Origin: Neopusillimonas maritima
Lineage (GTDB): Bacteria; Pseudomonadota; Gammaproteobacteria; Burkholderiales; Burkholderiaceae_B
Reading direction: 5' to 3'
Length of the DNA stretch: 64,000 bases
Assembly (NCBI RefSeq): GCF_003576595.1
Contig: NZ_NQOU01000001.1
Span: forward strand, 746,337 to 810,336
Shown here: positions 1 to 9,715 of the stretch, piece by piece
Layout: every line of letters starts with the position of its first letter
How positions within the stretch are numbered: the stretch's first letter is position 1
Notes under the pieces: model-generated
The model's database searches: none
Seen by the model: the letters and a program-made list of their open reading frames with translations, nothing else
What the model was told of the DNA's origin: nothing
Program-made: the position numbers and the translations under genes

Positions 1-2
1 GT

Positions 3-386
3 TTTTCAACGTTCGGATACAAGCTCACGGCCTACATCATTGCCAGTGGCTTGGGTGGTCTTGCCGGCATTCTTTATGCCGCCAAAGACGGCTATGTGAA
101 CCCTGAACTGATGAACTGGGAACAGTCGGGCCTGGTACTGCTTATGGTTATTTTGGGCGGTATGGGCCGGCTTTCAGGTGCGGTTATCGGCACCATTACA
201 CTCATTCTGCTGCAGGAAATATTCCAGTCGCAAGCATTGTTCGGCGAGTTTGCCGTTCACTGGCACCTTACCTTCGGCCTGGCCATTATTATTCTGGTGG
301 CGCTCATGCCCAAAGGTTTAATCGGACTGCCTGAACAACTTCGCGCCCGCCGCCGCTCTTCGGCCGGCTCACCTGCTGCACACTAG
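3..386 (+). CDS. livM: Branched-chain amino acid ABC transporter permease LivM, C-terminal part
   Basis: The reading frame is open from the left edge, so only about the last 127 codons are seen and the true start lies outside the window. The visible part has two or three hydrophobic segments and the LivM-type stretch LLMVILGGMGRLSGAVIG, followed by a membrane segment ending in LMPKGLIGLPEQL, the usual end of LivM permeases. The protein would be one of two inner-membrane permeases of a high-affinity leucine/isoleucine/valine or related amide/urea importer. The livG ATPase starts 9 bases after its stop, so the genes are co-transcribed. Which substrate this copy carries cannot be told from the sequence. 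Confidence 0.9.
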   Translation, partial: FSTFGYKLTAYIIASGLGGLAGILYAAKDGYVNPELMNWEQSGLVLLMVILGGMGRLSGAVIGTITLILLQEIFQSQALFGEFAVHWHLTFGLAIIILVALMPKGLIGLPEQLRARRRSSAGSPAAH

Positions 387-395
387 AGGTAAAGC

Positions 396-1145
396 ATGAC
401 ACAAACCTTATTGTCGGCCAAAAACGTCACCCGTCGCTTCGGCGGCCTGGTCGCCATCGACAATGTCTCCGTCGATCTCGATCGGGGTCAAGTCCACGCC
501 GTAATTGGTACCAACGGTGCCGGTAAATCCACACTCATTAATGTGCTTTCCGGGGAAATTCCGCCCAATGAAGGCTCAATTATCATGAACGGAACGGACA
601 TTACCCGCTGGCCCCAACCCAATCGGGCACGTGCCGGCCTGGGCCGAAGCTACCAGCGCACCACTATTTTCCCGACTTTAACGGTACATGAAAATTGCCG
701 TTTATCGGCACAAGCCAAGCACCAAAAATTCTGGAGCTGGGCGACCCCCGCAAAAAACTGCCGCATCAGTAATGAAGCAGCCGACCGCGCGCTGGAGCTA
801 ACCGGTTTGGCCGAATACGCCGACCACACCGCGGGGCTGTTATCACACGGCGGGAAACGTCAACTCGAAATCGCCATGTGCCTGGCCACACACCCAACCG
901 TTCTGCTTCTCGACGAACCGCTAGCGGGCATGGGGGCGGAAGAAACCGACCGCATGCTGGATCTACTGGACTCGCTCAAAAAGGAACATGCCATTTTGCT
1001 GGTGGAACACGATATGGATGCCGTATTTCGAATTTCCGACCTCATCACCGTGATGGTGAACGGGACCGTTATTGCGCATGGCGACCCTGAAGCCATCCGC
1101 ACGAACCACGAGGTACAAACGGCCTACCTGGGAGAAGACGAATGA
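396..1145 (+). CDS. livG: Branched-chain amino acid ABC transporter ATP-binding protein LivG
   Basis: A 249-residue ABC ATPase. Walker A is GTNGAGKS (about residues 38-45), the signature is LSHGGKRQLE (about 149-158), and Walker B is VLLLDEP followed by a switch histidine in VEHDMDAV. The arrangement with a C-terminal extension ending in an AYLGE motif is typical of LivG. It energises amino-acid import together with LivF on the cytoplasmic face of the LivH/LivM permease. The start is preceded by a GAGG ribosome site (tagaggtaaagc), and the stop overlaps the livF start in an ATGA-type junction, which indicates translational coupling. Confidence 0.95.
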   Translation: MTQTLLSAKNVTRRFGGLVAIDNVSVDLDRGQVHAVIGTNGAGKSTLINVLSGEIPPNEGSIIMNGTDITRWPQPNRARAGLGRSYQRTTIFPTLTVHENCRLSAQAKHQKFWSWATPAKNCRISNEAADRALELTGLAEYADHTAGLLSHGGKRQLEIAMCLATHPTVLLLDEPLAGMGAEETDRMLDLLDSLKKEHAILLVEHDMDAVFRISDLITVMVNGTVIAHGDPEAIRTNHEVQTAYLGEDE

Positions 1146-1852
1146 CTGTATTGATCAACGCTCAGGGGTTGAATACTTTCTACGGTGCAAGCCATGTTCT
1201 TTTCAACGTTAATCTGAAAATTCAGGCGGGCGAGTCGGTTGGCCTTCTGGGCCGCAACGGGATGGGTAAAACCACGCTTATTCGCACCCTGATGGGCCAT
1301 TTGCGCCCAACCAGTGGGAATATCGTTATTCGCGACAAAGACCACACGCGCTCCGCACCATACCAAGTTGCACGTGAAGGTGTCGCCTATGTCCCCGAGG
1401 GGCGCGGCATTTTCCCCAACTTGAATGTTCGCGAAAATCTGCTGGTTGCCGCTCGTTCCGGTGTGAACGGCCGAAACGACTGGAACTACGATCGCGTGTT
1501 GGAAACTTTTCCACGTCTGACGGAGCGTCTTGGCCACGGCGGGCAACAGCTTTCGGGCGGTGAGCAGCAAATGTTGGCCATTGGGCGCGCCCTCATGACC
1601 AACCCCGACATCCTGATTCTTGACGAGGCAACCGAAGGCCTGGCGCCACTGATCGTGGCCGAAATCTGGCGCATTATCGACACCATTCGTAAAAGTGGTG
1701 TGTCCACGCTGATTGTCGACCGGAATTTCCGCAAGGTACTGGCCAACACCGACCGGTGCGTGGTACTTGAAAAAGGCGTCGTGGTGGAAGAAAAAGACAG
1801 TGCAACCCTGTCAAAACAACCCGAACTTTTAACCCGCTACCTGGGTGTATAA
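1142..1852 (+). CDS. livF: Branched-chain amino acid ABC transporter ATP-binding protein LivF
   Basis: A 236-residue ABC ATPase, the partner of LivG. Walker A is GRNGMGKT (about residues 37-44), the signature is LSGGEQQ (about 137-143), and Walker B is LILDEATEGLAP. The length and the ending RYLGV are those of LivF. The usual H-loop histidine is replaced: the expected EH is read here as VDRNFRKV, the form commonly seen in LivF proteins. The gene overlaps livG by 4 bases and is the last of the visible operon; it converges on the sua5-type gene 28 bases away. Confidence 0.95.
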   Translation: MTVLINAQGLNTFYGASHVLFNVNLKIQAGESVGLLGRNGMGKTTLIRTLMGHLRPTSGNIVIRDKDHTRSAPYQVAREGVAYVPEGRGIFPNLNVRENLLVAARSGVNGRNDWNYDRVLETFPRLTERLGHGGQQLSGGEQQMLAIGRALMTNPDILILDEATEGLAPLIVAEIWRIIDTIRKSGVSTLIVDRNFRKVLANTDRCVVLEKGVVVEEKDSATLSKQPELLTRYLGV

Positions 1853-1880
1853 ACGCGCTGAGGCACACGCAAAAAGCAGG

Positions 1881-2951
1881 TTAACTGCTGAATGCCGCCG
1901 CAGCGCGCTTCAATCGGTCTTGCACAGCGTGCCAGGCTGCCTCTTCAGGCGGCGCCTGTACCAACAGGCAATCAAAACCGCCTAAATCAAGGCGCCGTAA
2001 ATTGGCATAAAGATCCCGGGCATAAACAACGGGGTCTTCCGCTGCCGACATCCACGTAAACCCGGCATTCGATTTCCCGGTTAAATCAGAGGCTACCGGG
2101 CCGATGACCAATATCGCAACGTGCTGGTTCCCGCTTGGTGTCGAGCCCAAACCGGCAAGCGATAACACTGCGTCCACACCCAAGCCGACAAGGCGATCAA
2201 TATCCGCCCGGGAACGCAATAATAACGGCGTATGGGGTGCATAGTGTGCTTTCAAAGAGCCGGAGACTTTCGGCGCCGCCGCATCCGCATGCTCACGCGG
2301 CATTACCCCCAATACACCGGCAATGTCAGTGGCGGAAATATGCCCTGGTCGCAACAACACCGGCCCCACGCTTTCAAGACGCGACAAATCCAGAATCGTA
2401 GACTCAATCCCCACTTCGGAACTACCCCCTTCAAGCACAAGGAGGTCCGCCTCGCCCAAATCGGCAAATTCTTCACGTACATGACTTGCCTGGGTGGGCG
2501 AAACCTGGCCAAACTTGTTCGCCGACGGCGCAGCCACCCCCCCGTTTCCGTTCTTCAGGGCTGAAAAAGCCGCAAGCAATTGTCGCGCAACAGGATGCGC
2601 GGGGCAACGCAGCCCGATGGTAGTCTGCCCGCCACTGACCTGGGCTGGAATATGATCTGCACGCTCAAGAATCAACGTAAGCGGTCCCGGCCAGAATGCA
2701 CGTATCAATGCATGCGCCTCGTCCGGGATATTCTTGGCCCAATAGGAAAGGTCGGCACCTGGCGCAACGTGCACAATAACCGGATGATTGGATGGCCGCC
2801 CTTTGGCCGTATAGATACGCGCTACCGCTTCAGGGTTCTCGGCATCCGCCCCCAAGCCATAAACCGTTTCAGTTGGGAACGCAACCAGCCGCCCCGCCAG
2901 CAGTTGTTGGGCAGCTTGATGGATTGGGTCATAAGTGGTGCGGGTATTCAC
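1881..2951 (-). CDS. tsaC: L-threonylcarbamoyladenylate synthase, long Sua5-type
   Basis: Makes threonylcarbamoyl-AMP from threonine, bicarbonate and ATP, the first step of the tRNA t6A37 modification. An N-terminal YrdC domain (about residues 1-190) carries FPTETVYGLG (25-34) and KGRPSNHPVIVH (50-61). A C-terminal Sua5 domain follows (about 215-356), so this is the long form rather than the short TsaC. The open frame extends to 3155, but that extension lies inside purK and is not family-like. I start it at the GTG at 2951, just before the conserved N-terminus; no strong ribosome site is visible there. It is the last gene of the purC-purE-purK run, 38 bases after purK. Confidence 0.9.
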   Translation of the reverse strand: MNTRTTYDPIHQAAQQLLAGRLVAFPTETVYGLGADAENPEAVARIYTAKGRPSNHPVIVHVAPGADLSYWAKNIPDEAHALIRAFWPGPLTLILERADHIPAQVSGGQTTIGLRCPAHPVARQLLAAFSALKNGNGGVAAPSANKFGQVSPTQASHVREEFADLGEADLLVLEGGSSEVGIESTILDLSRLESVGPVLLRPGHISATDIAGVLGVMPREHADAAAPKVSGSLKAHYAPHTPLLLRSRADIDRLVGLGVDAVLSLAGLGSTPSGNQHVAILVIGPVASDLTGKSNAGFTWMSAAEDPVVYARDLYANLRRLDLGGFDCLLVQAPPEEAAWHAVQDRLKRAAAAFSS

Positions 2952-2989
2952 GCTTAAATGGCTTATGCTTTTAATATTAACGGCCGTAC

Positions 2990-4177
2990 TTAGTAAGGCA
3001 GGTTCAACAAACGCTTCACTTCGTCCGCTTGATGCGTTGCGCGCTCGAGGGATTCGGCAACAACAGTAATATGCCCCATTTTCCGGCCTGGGCGCGCATC
3101 GGCCTTGCCATATAAATGCAAATGCGCCCCGGGAATAGACAAAACGGCCGGCCAATCGGGTTCTTCATACTGCCCCTGGTCGTTAAACCAAAGGTCACCC
3201 AACAAATTCAGCATTACCGAAGCACTGTGCGCCTGCGGATGACCCAATGGTAAACCCGCCATAACCCGAACCTGTTGCTCGAACTGACTTGAGACACAAG
3301 CATCGATTGTGTGATGACCGCTATTATGAGGGCGTGGCGCCACCTCGTTGGCCAACAAAGCACCACCGTCTAATACAAAAAACTCGACGCACAATACACC
3401 CCGATAATCAAGCGATCTGGCAATGCCGGCCGCGGCATCGCGCGCCTGATCAAGCAACGCATTGCCTAACCCCAGCTCATCGGCTTGAGGAGAGGCGCTT
3501 GAAACCGCCAAAATACCGTGATGATGCACATTGACAGCGGGTGCGTAAAAAACACATTCGTCGTTATAGCCGCGCGCCATGACAACTGAGATTTCACGCT
3601 GAAGCGGCATCAAGGCCTCCAGAACGCAGTCGACTTTGTTGAACTCAACAAAGGCTTCGTACGCTTCCACCCGCGAAGCGACCCTTGCCTGACCTTTTCC
3701 GTCGTAACCCAAACGCGCCACTTTCAGAATGCCCGGGAACAAAGATTCGGGCGCGCTTTGCAAATCATCTTCAGAGCGTACCGGAATATAAGGCGCAACC
3801 TCGACACCCGCTTTCTGAATAAACGCTTTCTCGTCGATTCGATTCTGCACAATTGCCACGGCATCACCCGAGGGACTTACATTAGAGCCCTGCGCCTGAA
3901 TAAACCGCAAACTATTGGCCGGAACGTTCTCGAACTCGGTAGTGACCGCCGGACAGCGCTGCGCGAGCTCGGTCAACGCCGATTCATTGTCGTATGCCGC
4001 GCGTAAATGGAAGTCTGCAACAGCACCGGCCGGACTATTGGCGTCTGGGTCAAGCACCGCCACCTTGTAACCCATGCGCTGAGCTGCATGACAAAACATA
4101 CGACCCAACTGACCCCCACCTATCATTCCCAGCCATTGTCCTGGTTTTATGATTGTGTTGTTGCAATCGTCAGACAT
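2990..4177 (-). CDS. purK: N5-carboxyaminoimidazole ribonucleotide synthase PurK
   Basis: An ATP-grasp enzyme of 395 residues that carboxylates AIR to N5-CAIR with ATP and bicarbonate in de novo purine synthesis. The N-terminal nucleotide-binding loop GMIGGGQLGRM (about residues 17-27) and the ATP-grasp stretches FPGILKVARLGYDGKGQ and NEVAPRPHNSGH are intact. It lies 12 bases downstream of purE, the enzyme that uses its product, so the pair is expressed together. Confidence 0.97.
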   Translation of the reverse strand: MSDDCNNTIIKPGQWLGMIGGGQLGRMFCHAAQRMGYKVAVLDPDANSPAGAVADFHLRAAYDNESALTELAQRCPAVTTEFENVPANSLRFIQAQGSNVSPSGDAVAIVQNRIDEKAFIQKAGVEVAPYIPVRSEDDLQSAPESLFPGILKVARLGYDGKGQARVASRVEAYEAFVEFNKVDCVLEALMPLQREISVVMARGYNDECVFYAPAVNVHHHGILAVSSASPQADELGLGNALLDQARDAAAGIARSLDYRGVLCVEFFVLDGGALLANEVAPRPHNSGHHTIDACVSSQFEQQVRVMAGLPLGHPQAHSASVMLNLLGDLWFNDQGQYEEPDWPAVLSIPGAHLHLYGKADARPGRKMGHITVVAESLERATHQADEVKRLLNLPY

Positions 4178-4189
4178 AAATTCATCAAC

Positions 4190-4717
4190 TCAAGAAGACT
4201 GAGGCGGCGGCACAACCATTGCCCGGGCCGCTTCCGTTTGTTTTAGGCGAAATGCATCCAGTTGCTCTGCCAGACGTGCATCTGTTGTCGCCAGATTGGC
4301 AATAGCATGCAAAGCCGCATTGGCCGCACCCGCTTCGCCAATGGCAAACGTGGCAACCGGCACGCCTTTAGGCATTTGCACAATCGACAGTAAAGAATCT
4401 TCACCACGTAAATAGCGCGACGGCACAGGAACGCCGAAAACAGGAACTGAGGTAAGCGCGGCCATCATACCGGGCAGGTGGGCGGCGCCCCCCGCCCCGG
4501 CAATAATGGCCCGAAGCCCCACCCTGCGCGCATCAGCGCCGTACTGCGCCATATCGGCGGGCATGCGATGTGCTGAAATAACCTTAACCTCGTGCGGCAC
4601 CTGAAACTGCGTCAACATATCAACTGCGTGCCGCATCACCTCCCAGTCGCTGGAAGAGCCCATAATAACCCCCACCAAAGGGGCACTATTATTCAAGACA
4701 GAGGATGATTGATTCAT
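4190..4717 (-). CDS. purE: N5-carboxyaminoimidazole ribonucleotide mutase PurE
   Basis: A class I PurE of 175 residues that converts N5-CAIR to CAIR. The signature [14 protein letters not shown] and the glycine-rich [14 protein letters not shown] loop that forms the active site of the octamer are present. The stop is 12 bases before purK and the start lies about 64 bases downstream of purC, in a leftward purC-purE-purK cluster. Confidence 0.97.
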   Translation of the reverse strand: MNQSSSVLNNSAPLVGVIMGSSSDWEVMRHAVDMLTQFQVPHEVKVISAHRMPADMAQYGADARRVGLRAIIAGAGGAAHLPGMMAALTSVPVFGVPVPSRYLRGEDSLLSIVQMPKGVPVATFAIGEAGAANAALHAIANLATTDARLAEQLDAFRLKQTEAARAMVVPPPQSS

Positions 4718-4781
4718 GGCAATAACAATGGCTTAAACAACACGCGAAACCGGCCATGACTTCACCCGGCAACGGACTGTC

Positions 4782-5660
4782 TTAAGTGGTTAAACGGGTT
4801 AACGCCTCGTGATACTTGGCTGCGGTTTTCTGTATTACGTCGTCGGGCAAACGCGGTGCCGGCGCCGTTTTGTTCCAGGGTTGCTGCTCCAGCCAATCGC
4901 GTACGAACTGCTTGTCGAAAGAAGGTGGGCTGCTACCTTCATTGTATTCATTCGCCGGCCAAAACCGCGAGGAATCGGGCGTAAGAACTTCGTCCATTAA
5001 ATGCAACTGCCCTTGTGCGTCGAGGCCGAACTCGAACTTGGTGTCGGCAATAATAATGCCTTTGCCAAGCGCAAATTCAGCGGCTTCACCATACAACTGC
5101 AAAGTAACGGCACGGATTTTTTCCGCCATGGCTTGACCCACTTCCGCTACCAAATGGCTGAATTCAACGTTCTCGTCGTGCTCACCCACTTCGGCCTTGG
5201 CGGCCGGCGTAAAAATGGCTTCAGGCAAACGGCCGGCCAGCTTCAAACCGGACGGTAGCGCAATACCGCACACCGCACCCGTTGCCTGATAATCTTTCCA
5301 GCCTGATCCAATTAAATACCCCCGCGCTACGGCTTCAACCATGACAGGCTTCAGGCGTTTTACCACCATGGCACGGCCTTTTACCTGATCGCGCTCGTTG
5401 GGTGCCACCACCGATGCGGGATCGATGCCGGTTGCGTGGTTGGGTATCACGTGTGCCAGCTTATTCAGCCAGAACTCGGTTAACGCAGTTAGTACCTGCC
5501 CTTTGCCTGGTATGGGGTCGTCGAGGATGACGTCGAATGCAGAAATGCGATCGGACGCGACAATAAGTAAAAGGTCGTCGTTGACCGCGTACATATCGCG
5601 CACCTTGCCCCGTGCAAGCAGGGGCAAGGACGGGATGCTGGACTGATGCAGGGCGGACAT
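4782..5660 (-). CDS. purC: SAICAR synthase PurC
   Basis: Phosphoribosylaminoimidazole-succinocarboxamide synthase of 292 residues, which joins aspartate to CAIR using ATP. It shows the N-terminal ARGKVRDMY, the conserved [22 protein letters not shown]-type region (split around residues 135-155) and [13 protein letters not shown]. The length matches the betaproteobacterial form, which is longer than the E. coli enzyme. The start codon directly abuts the stop of the aldolase gene upstream, which links glycolytic and purine genes in one transcript. Confidence 0.97.
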   Translation of the reverse strand: MSALHQSSIPSLPLLARGKVRDMYAVNDDLLLIVASDRISAFDVILDDPIPGKGQVLTALTEFWLNKLAHVIPNHATGIDPASVVAPNERDQVKGRAMVVKRLKPVMVEAVARGYLIGSGWKDYQATGAVCGIALPSGLKLAGRLPEAIFTPAAKAEVGEHDENVEFSHLVAEVGQAMAEKIRAVTLQLYGEAAEFALGKGIIIADTKFEFGLDAQGQLHLMDEVLTPDSSRFWPANEYNEGSSPPSFDKQFVRDWLEQQPWNKTAPAPRLPDDVIQKTAAKYHEALTRLTT

Positions 5661-6725
5661 TTACTGAACCACTTGCGCCAGGTCGCCGGCCGAATAACGG
5701 CGTGCCATTTCATCAAGCGCAACGGGTTTAATTTTGCTGCCGTTACCGGCGCAACCGAATTGCTGATAACGTTGCAGACAAATTTCCTTGGCGGCCGCCC
5801 GGGCAGGCTTCAGATATTCGCGTGGATCGAACTTGGACGGATTCTCGGCCATAAAGCGGCGAATGGCGCCCGTCATGGCCAAACGGATATCGGTGTCGAT
5901 ATTGATTTTGCGCACACCATGTTTGATGGCTTCCTGAATTTCTTCCACGGGAACCCCGTAGGTTTCTTTCATGTCACCGCCAAACTCACGAATTTCGGCG
6001 AGCAGCTCTTGGGGAACGCTGGAGCTGCCATGCATTACCAAATGCGTGTTGGGCAGACGCTGGTGAATTTCTTTAATGCGCGAAATCGACAGAATATCGC
6101 CAGTGGGTTTACGGCTGAATTTGTACGCCCCATGGCTGGTGCCAATGGCAATCGCCAGCGCGTCGAGCTCGGTTTGACGCACGAAATCGGCTGCCTGTTC
6201 GGGGTCGGTAAGCAATTGTTCCATGGTAAGCGTACCTTCCGCACCATGGCCGTCTTCCTTGTCACCCTTCATGGTTTCCAGAGAACCTAAACAACCGAGT
6301 TCACCTTCTACGGTAATACCCAGTTTGTGCGCCATTTGAACCACTTTACGGGTAACGTCGACGTTGTATTCGTATTCGGCAATGGTTTTGCCGTCTTCTT
6401 TCAACGAGCCGTCCATCATGACGCTGGTAAATCCCAGGTCGATGGCGCCCTGACAAACTGCAGGCGATTGACCGTGGTCTTGATGCATAACCACCGGCAA
6501 GTGCGGGTAACTTTCTACAGCCGCCTGAATAAGATACTTCAGAAAGCCTTCACCGGCGTACTTGCGGGCACCTGCAGAGGCCTGCATGATAACCGGGCTA
6601 TCGGTTTCATGGGCAGCCTCCATAATGGCCTGGACCTGCTCAAGGTTATTGACGTTGAACGCGGGGATACCATAACCGTTTTCGGCAGCATGATCGAGCA
6701 GCTGACGCATGGATACGAGGGCCAT
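5661..6725 (-). CDS. fba: Class II fructose-1,6-bisphosphate aldolase
   Basis: A zinc-dependent aldolase of 354 residues, interconverting fructose-1,6-bisphosphate with DHAP and glyceraldehyde-3-phosphate. Zinc and catalytic residues are seen in [11 protein letters not shown] and in the later [10 protein letters not shown] and [10 protein letters not shown] motifs. The length and N-terminus ([19 protein letters not shown]) are those of the Calvin-type subgroup found in Burkholderiales. It sits with tkt, gap and pgk in a leftward cluster, but mog lies between it and pgk. A GGAGT ribosome site precedes the start. Confidence 0.97.
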   Translation of the reverse strand: MALVSMRQLLDHAAENGYGIPAFNVNNLEQVQAIMEAAHETDSPVIMQASAGARKYAGEGFLKYLIQAAVESYPHLPVVMHQDHGQSPAVCQGAIDLGFTSVMMDGSLKEDGKTIAEYEYNVDVTRKVVQMAHKLGITVEGELGCLGSLETMKGDKEDGHGAEGTLTMEQLLTDPEQAADFVRQTELDALAIAIGTSHGAYKFSRKPTGDILSISRIKEIHQRLPNTHLVMHGSSSVPQELLAEIREFGGDMKETYGVPVEEIQEAIKHGVRKINIDTDIRLAMTGAIRRFMAENPSKFDPREYLKPARAAAKEICLQRYQQFGCAGNGSKIKPVALDEMARRYSAGDLAQVVQ

Positions 6726-6760
6726 GAAAAGACTCCTGAAAGCAAATTAATATAAAGGGT

Positions 6761-7393
6761 TCATTTTACCCGAAGCGCCGACTTGGGACGGAAAGCCCGC
6801 ACCACGTCTTCCCGGGTTTCTATATACGGGCCGCCGATCAAATCAATGCAATACGGTACGGCAGCAAAAATGCCTGCCGCCAGTACATTGCCTTCGGCAT
6901 CTTTCAAGCCCTCCAGCGTCTCTTTAATGGCTTTGGGCTGGCCCGGTAAATTAATAATCAGCGCAGCATGTTCCGTGGTCTCACGAATGACTGCCACCTG
7001 GCGCGACAAGATTGCGGTTGGCACAAAACGCAGGCTGATCTGGCGCATTTGCTCGCCGAAGCCGGGCATCTCTTTTGTACCAACTGCCAGTGTCGCCTCG
7101 GGCGTCACGTCGCGACGCGAAGGACCGGTTCCTCCGGTGGTCAGCACCAGATCGCAGCCGACCTTATCGACCAATTCGATTAGCGTTGCCGAAATTTGAT
7201 CCGGCTCATCGGGAATGAGGCGTGTCGCAAACTGAGCAGGTTCAGTCAACGCAGCGTTCAGCCAATCTTGCAAAGCGGGTATCCCTTTATCTTCGTATGT
7301 GCCCGACGAGGCACGGTCGGAAATAGAGACCAAGCCCACTAATAGTTGATCGGGATGCGCACGAGATAAACGATCTGACTCAGACATCGACAA
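6761..7393 (-). CDS. mog: Molybdopterin adenylyltransferase Mog
   Basis: Adenylates molybdopterin before molybdenum insertion, the last stage of molybdenum cofactor synthesis. The 210-residue protein has the MoaB/Mog fold signatures VGLVSISDRASSG and VLTTGGTGPSRRDVTPEAT. It is inserted between pgk and fba, where many relatives carry pyruvate kinase, so it may be read with glycolytic genes. A molybdenum enzyme that would need its product, the sulfite dehydrogenase, is encoded elsewhere in this window. Confidence 0.93.
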   Translation of the reverse strand: MSMSESDRLSRAHPDQLLVGLVSISDRASSGTYEDKGIPALQDWLNAALTEPAQFATRLIPDEPDQISATLIELVDKVGCDLVLTTGGTGPSRRDVTPEATLAVGTKEMPGFGEQMRQISLRFVPTAILSRQVAVIRETTEHAALIINLPGQPKAIKETLEGLKDAEGNVLAAGIFAAVPYCIDLIGGPYIETREDVVRAFRPKSALRVK

Positions 7394-7416
7394 TACTCCT
7401 GTTGTTCGAAAGCGCC

Positions 7417-8613
7417 TTAGTCTTGCGCCCTGCGTTCAAGTACATCAACGGCAGGCAGGGTTTTACCTTCCAGGAACTCCAGGAACGCGCCGCCACCCGT
7501 AGAGATATACCCTACCTTATCGGTGATATTGAACTTGGCAATGGCCGCCAGCGTATCGCCGCCACCGGCAATGGAAAACCCGTCCGATTCGGCAATGGCT
7601 CGCGCAATGGTTTGCGTGCCTTTGGCAAACGCATCGAATTCGAAAACACCCACAGGGCCATTCCAGACAATAGTACCCGCCTGCTTCAATATATCGGCCA
7701 ATTGAGCGGCAGTTCTGGGACCGATATCCAGAATCAGGTCGTCATCGGCCACATTTTCAGCGTCTTTAACCTCGGCCGGCGCATCGGCACCAAAGGTTTT
7801 GGCGCACACCACATCAACCGGAATGGGTACGTCCGCACCACGCTTTTGCATAATGTCCATTACCGCGCGCGCTTCTTCAACCTGATCGGGTTCCGCCAAA
7901 GATTTTCCAATGGGCAAGCCTTTGGCCAGCATGAACGTGTTGGCAATGCCGCCGCCCACAATCAATTGATCGACCTTGTCGGCCAGCGCGCGCAGAATTG
8001 AAAGCTTGGTAGATACTTTTGAACCCGCCACAATGGCCACCATTGGCCGACGCGGCGCCTTCAACGCTTTGCCCAAGGCTTCTAATTCAGCTTCCAGCAA
8101 GGGGCCCGCGCATGCAACAGGCGCAAACTGCGCAATACCATGCGTTGTGGCTTCAGCACGATGCGCCGTGCCAAACGCATCGTTCACGTAAACGTCACAC
8201 AAGGCGGCCATTTTGCGAGCCAGCCCTTCATCGTTCTTTTTCTCGCCTGCGTTTCCGCGCGCGTTTTCAAGCAATACTACTTGGCCTGGCTGAACATTCA
8301 CGCCGTCCACCCAGTTGGTCACCAGCGAAACACTCATCCCCAATAATTCGCCCAGGCGCTTAGCCACCGGTGCCAGCGAATCGGCCTCAGTCAACGCTCC
8401 TTCTTTTGGGCGCCCCAAATGCGAAGTCACCATTACCGCTGCGCCGGCATCAAGTGCCAGGCGAATGGCCGGTACGGAAGCGCGAACACGCGTGTCTTCG
8501 GAAATGTCCCCTGCGTCATTGAACGGGACATTCAGATCGGAACGAATAAATACGCGTTTGCCTTTTAGGGCATTGGTACCGGCTAGTGCCGTAAGGGTTT
8601 TAACATTAGACAT
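7417..8613 (-). CDS. pgk: Phosphoglycerate kinase
   Basis: Transfers phosphate between 1,3-bisphosphoglycerate and ADP. The 398-residue sequence shows the N-terminal [15 protein letters not shown] substrate loop, the [11 protein letters not shown] motif and the C-terminal nucleotide loop [12 protein letters not shown]. It lies between gap upstream and mog downstream on the same strand; a perfect 11-bp hairpin in the gap-pgk spacer may set relative transcript levels. Confidence 0.97.
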   Translation of the reverse strand: MSNVKTLTALAGTNALKGKRVFIRSDLNVPFNDAGDISEDTRVRASVPAIRLALDAGAAVMVTSHLGRPKEGALTEADSLAPVAKRLGELLGMSVSLVTNWVDGVNVQPGQVVLLENARGNAGEKKNDEGLARKMAALCDVYVNDAFGTAHRAEATTHGIAQFAPVACAGPLLEAELEALGKALKAPRRPMVAIVAGSKVSTKLSILRALADKVDQLIVGGGIANTFMLAKGLPIGKSLAEPDQVEEARAVMDIMQKRGADVPIPVDVVCAKTFGADAPAEVKDAENVADDDLILDIGPRTAAQLADILKQAGTIVWNGPVGVFEFDAFAKGTQTIARAIAESDGFSIAGGGDTLAAIAKFNITDKVGYISTGGGAFLEFLEGKTLPAVDVLERRAQD

Positions 8614-8646
8614 AGCAAAAGAAGAACGAGAGAGCGATGAAATGGA

Positions 8647-8672
8647 ACAAGGGCGGGAACCCCCGCCCTTGT
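8647..8672 (-). promoter_or_regulatory. Perfect hairpin in the gap-pgk spacer
   Basis: An 11-bp perfect inverted repeat (ACAAGGGCGGG / CCCGCCCTTGT) with a 4-base loop lies in the 74-base gap between gap and pgk. No run of T follows on the minus strand, so it is not a classical terminator. A transcript-processing or stabilising element, or a partial terminator, is possible. Confidence 0.6.
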
Positions 8673-8687
8673 GTGGACTAAAACAAC

Positions 8688-9701
8688 TTATTTGGCTGAC
8701 ATTAAAGCAACCGTGGTATCAAGCATACGGTTCGAGAAGCCCCACTCGTTGTCGTACCAGGAGCACACCTTGACCAAGCGACCCGAGACTTTGGTTAAGC
8801 CGGCATCAACCGTGCTGGATGCCGAGGTGTGGTTGTAGTCTACCGACACCAAAGGCTCTTCACTGTAATCCAGAATGCCTTTCAATTCCGCAGACGCAGC
8901 CGCTTCCTTCAAAAGAGCGTTCACTTCCTCAACCGATGTATCGCGCGAGGCAACAAAGGACAGGTCAACAATGGACACGTTAATGGTCGGCACGCGCATG
9001 GCAAAGCCGTCGAGCTTGCCGTTCAATTCAGGCAGAACCAATCCCACAGCCGACGCAGCACCGGTTTTTGTGGGGATCATGCTGGAGGTGGCGGAACGGG
9101 CACGGCGCAAATCAGAGTGATAAACGTCGGTCAGTACCTGGTCGTTCGTGTATGCGTGGATAGTGGTCATCAAACCATTTTCCAAACCAATTTTGCGGTG
9201 CAAAGGCAGAACCAGAGGGGCCAGGCAGTTTGTCGTGCACGATGCATTGGAAATGACCGTATCAGACGCTTTCAACACATTGTGATTGACACCGTACACC
9301 ACCGTGGCGTCAACGTCTTTACCGCCGGGCGCGGAAATAATCACTTTCTTGGCGCCGCCTTGAATATGCGCATTTGCTTTTTCCTTGCTGGTGAAAAAGC
9401 CGGTGCATTCCAGCACAACGTCGACGCCTAACTCGCCCCAGGGCAATTCAGCGGGATTGCGATTGGCCAGCACACGAATGCGGTCGCCATTGACCACCAT
9501 GTAATCACCGTCGACCTCAACCGTGCCGGGGAAGCGCCCGTGAGCGGTATCGTAACGGGTAAGGTGAGCATTGGTTTTAGGGTCACCTAAATCGTTGATC
9601 GCCACGATTTCAATATCGTGGGATTTTCCACCTTCATAGTGGGCACGCAGAATATTGCGGCCAATACGGCCAAACCCATTAATCGCTACGCGAATTGCCA
9701 T
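8688..9701 (-). CDS. gap: Glyceraldehyde-3-phosphate dehydrogenase, type I
   Basis: Oxidises and phosphorylates glyceraldehyde-3-phosphate with NAD. The 337-residue protein starts with the Rossmann motif [14 protein letters not shown] and carries the active-site cysteine in [12 protein letters not shown]. Asn-Asp in VAINDLGD follows the dinucleotide-binding strand; I cannot decide NAD versus NADP use from it. Its start has a GGAG ribosome site and is 14 bases after the transketolase stop. Confidence 0.97.
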   Translation of the reverse strand: MAIRVAINGFGRIGRNILRAHYEGGKSHDIEIVAINDLGDPKTNAHLTRYDTAHGRFPGTVEVDGDYMVVNGDRIRVLANRNPAELPWGELGVDVVLECTGFFTSKEKANAHIQGGAKKVIISAPGGKDVDATVVYGVNHNVLKASDTVISNASCTTNCLAPLVLPLHRKIGLENGLMTTIHAYTNDQVLTDVYHSDLRRARSATSSMIPTKTGAASAVGLVLPELNGKLDGFAMRVPTINVSIVDLSFVASRDTSVEEVNALLKEAAASAELKGILDYSEEPLVSVDYNHTSASSTVDAGLTKVSGRLVKVCSWYDNEWGFSNRMLDTTVALMSAK

Positions 9702-9715
9702 GACATTTCTCCTGT

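Noticed and set aside
2952-3155. N-terminal extension of the Sua5-type gene to 3155
   Set aside because: It lies inside purK in another frame and has no family likeness; the conserved N-terminus begins at 2951.
8829-9431. 200-codon plus-strand frame opposite gap
   Set aside because: Shadow of the highly biased GAPDH coding sequence.
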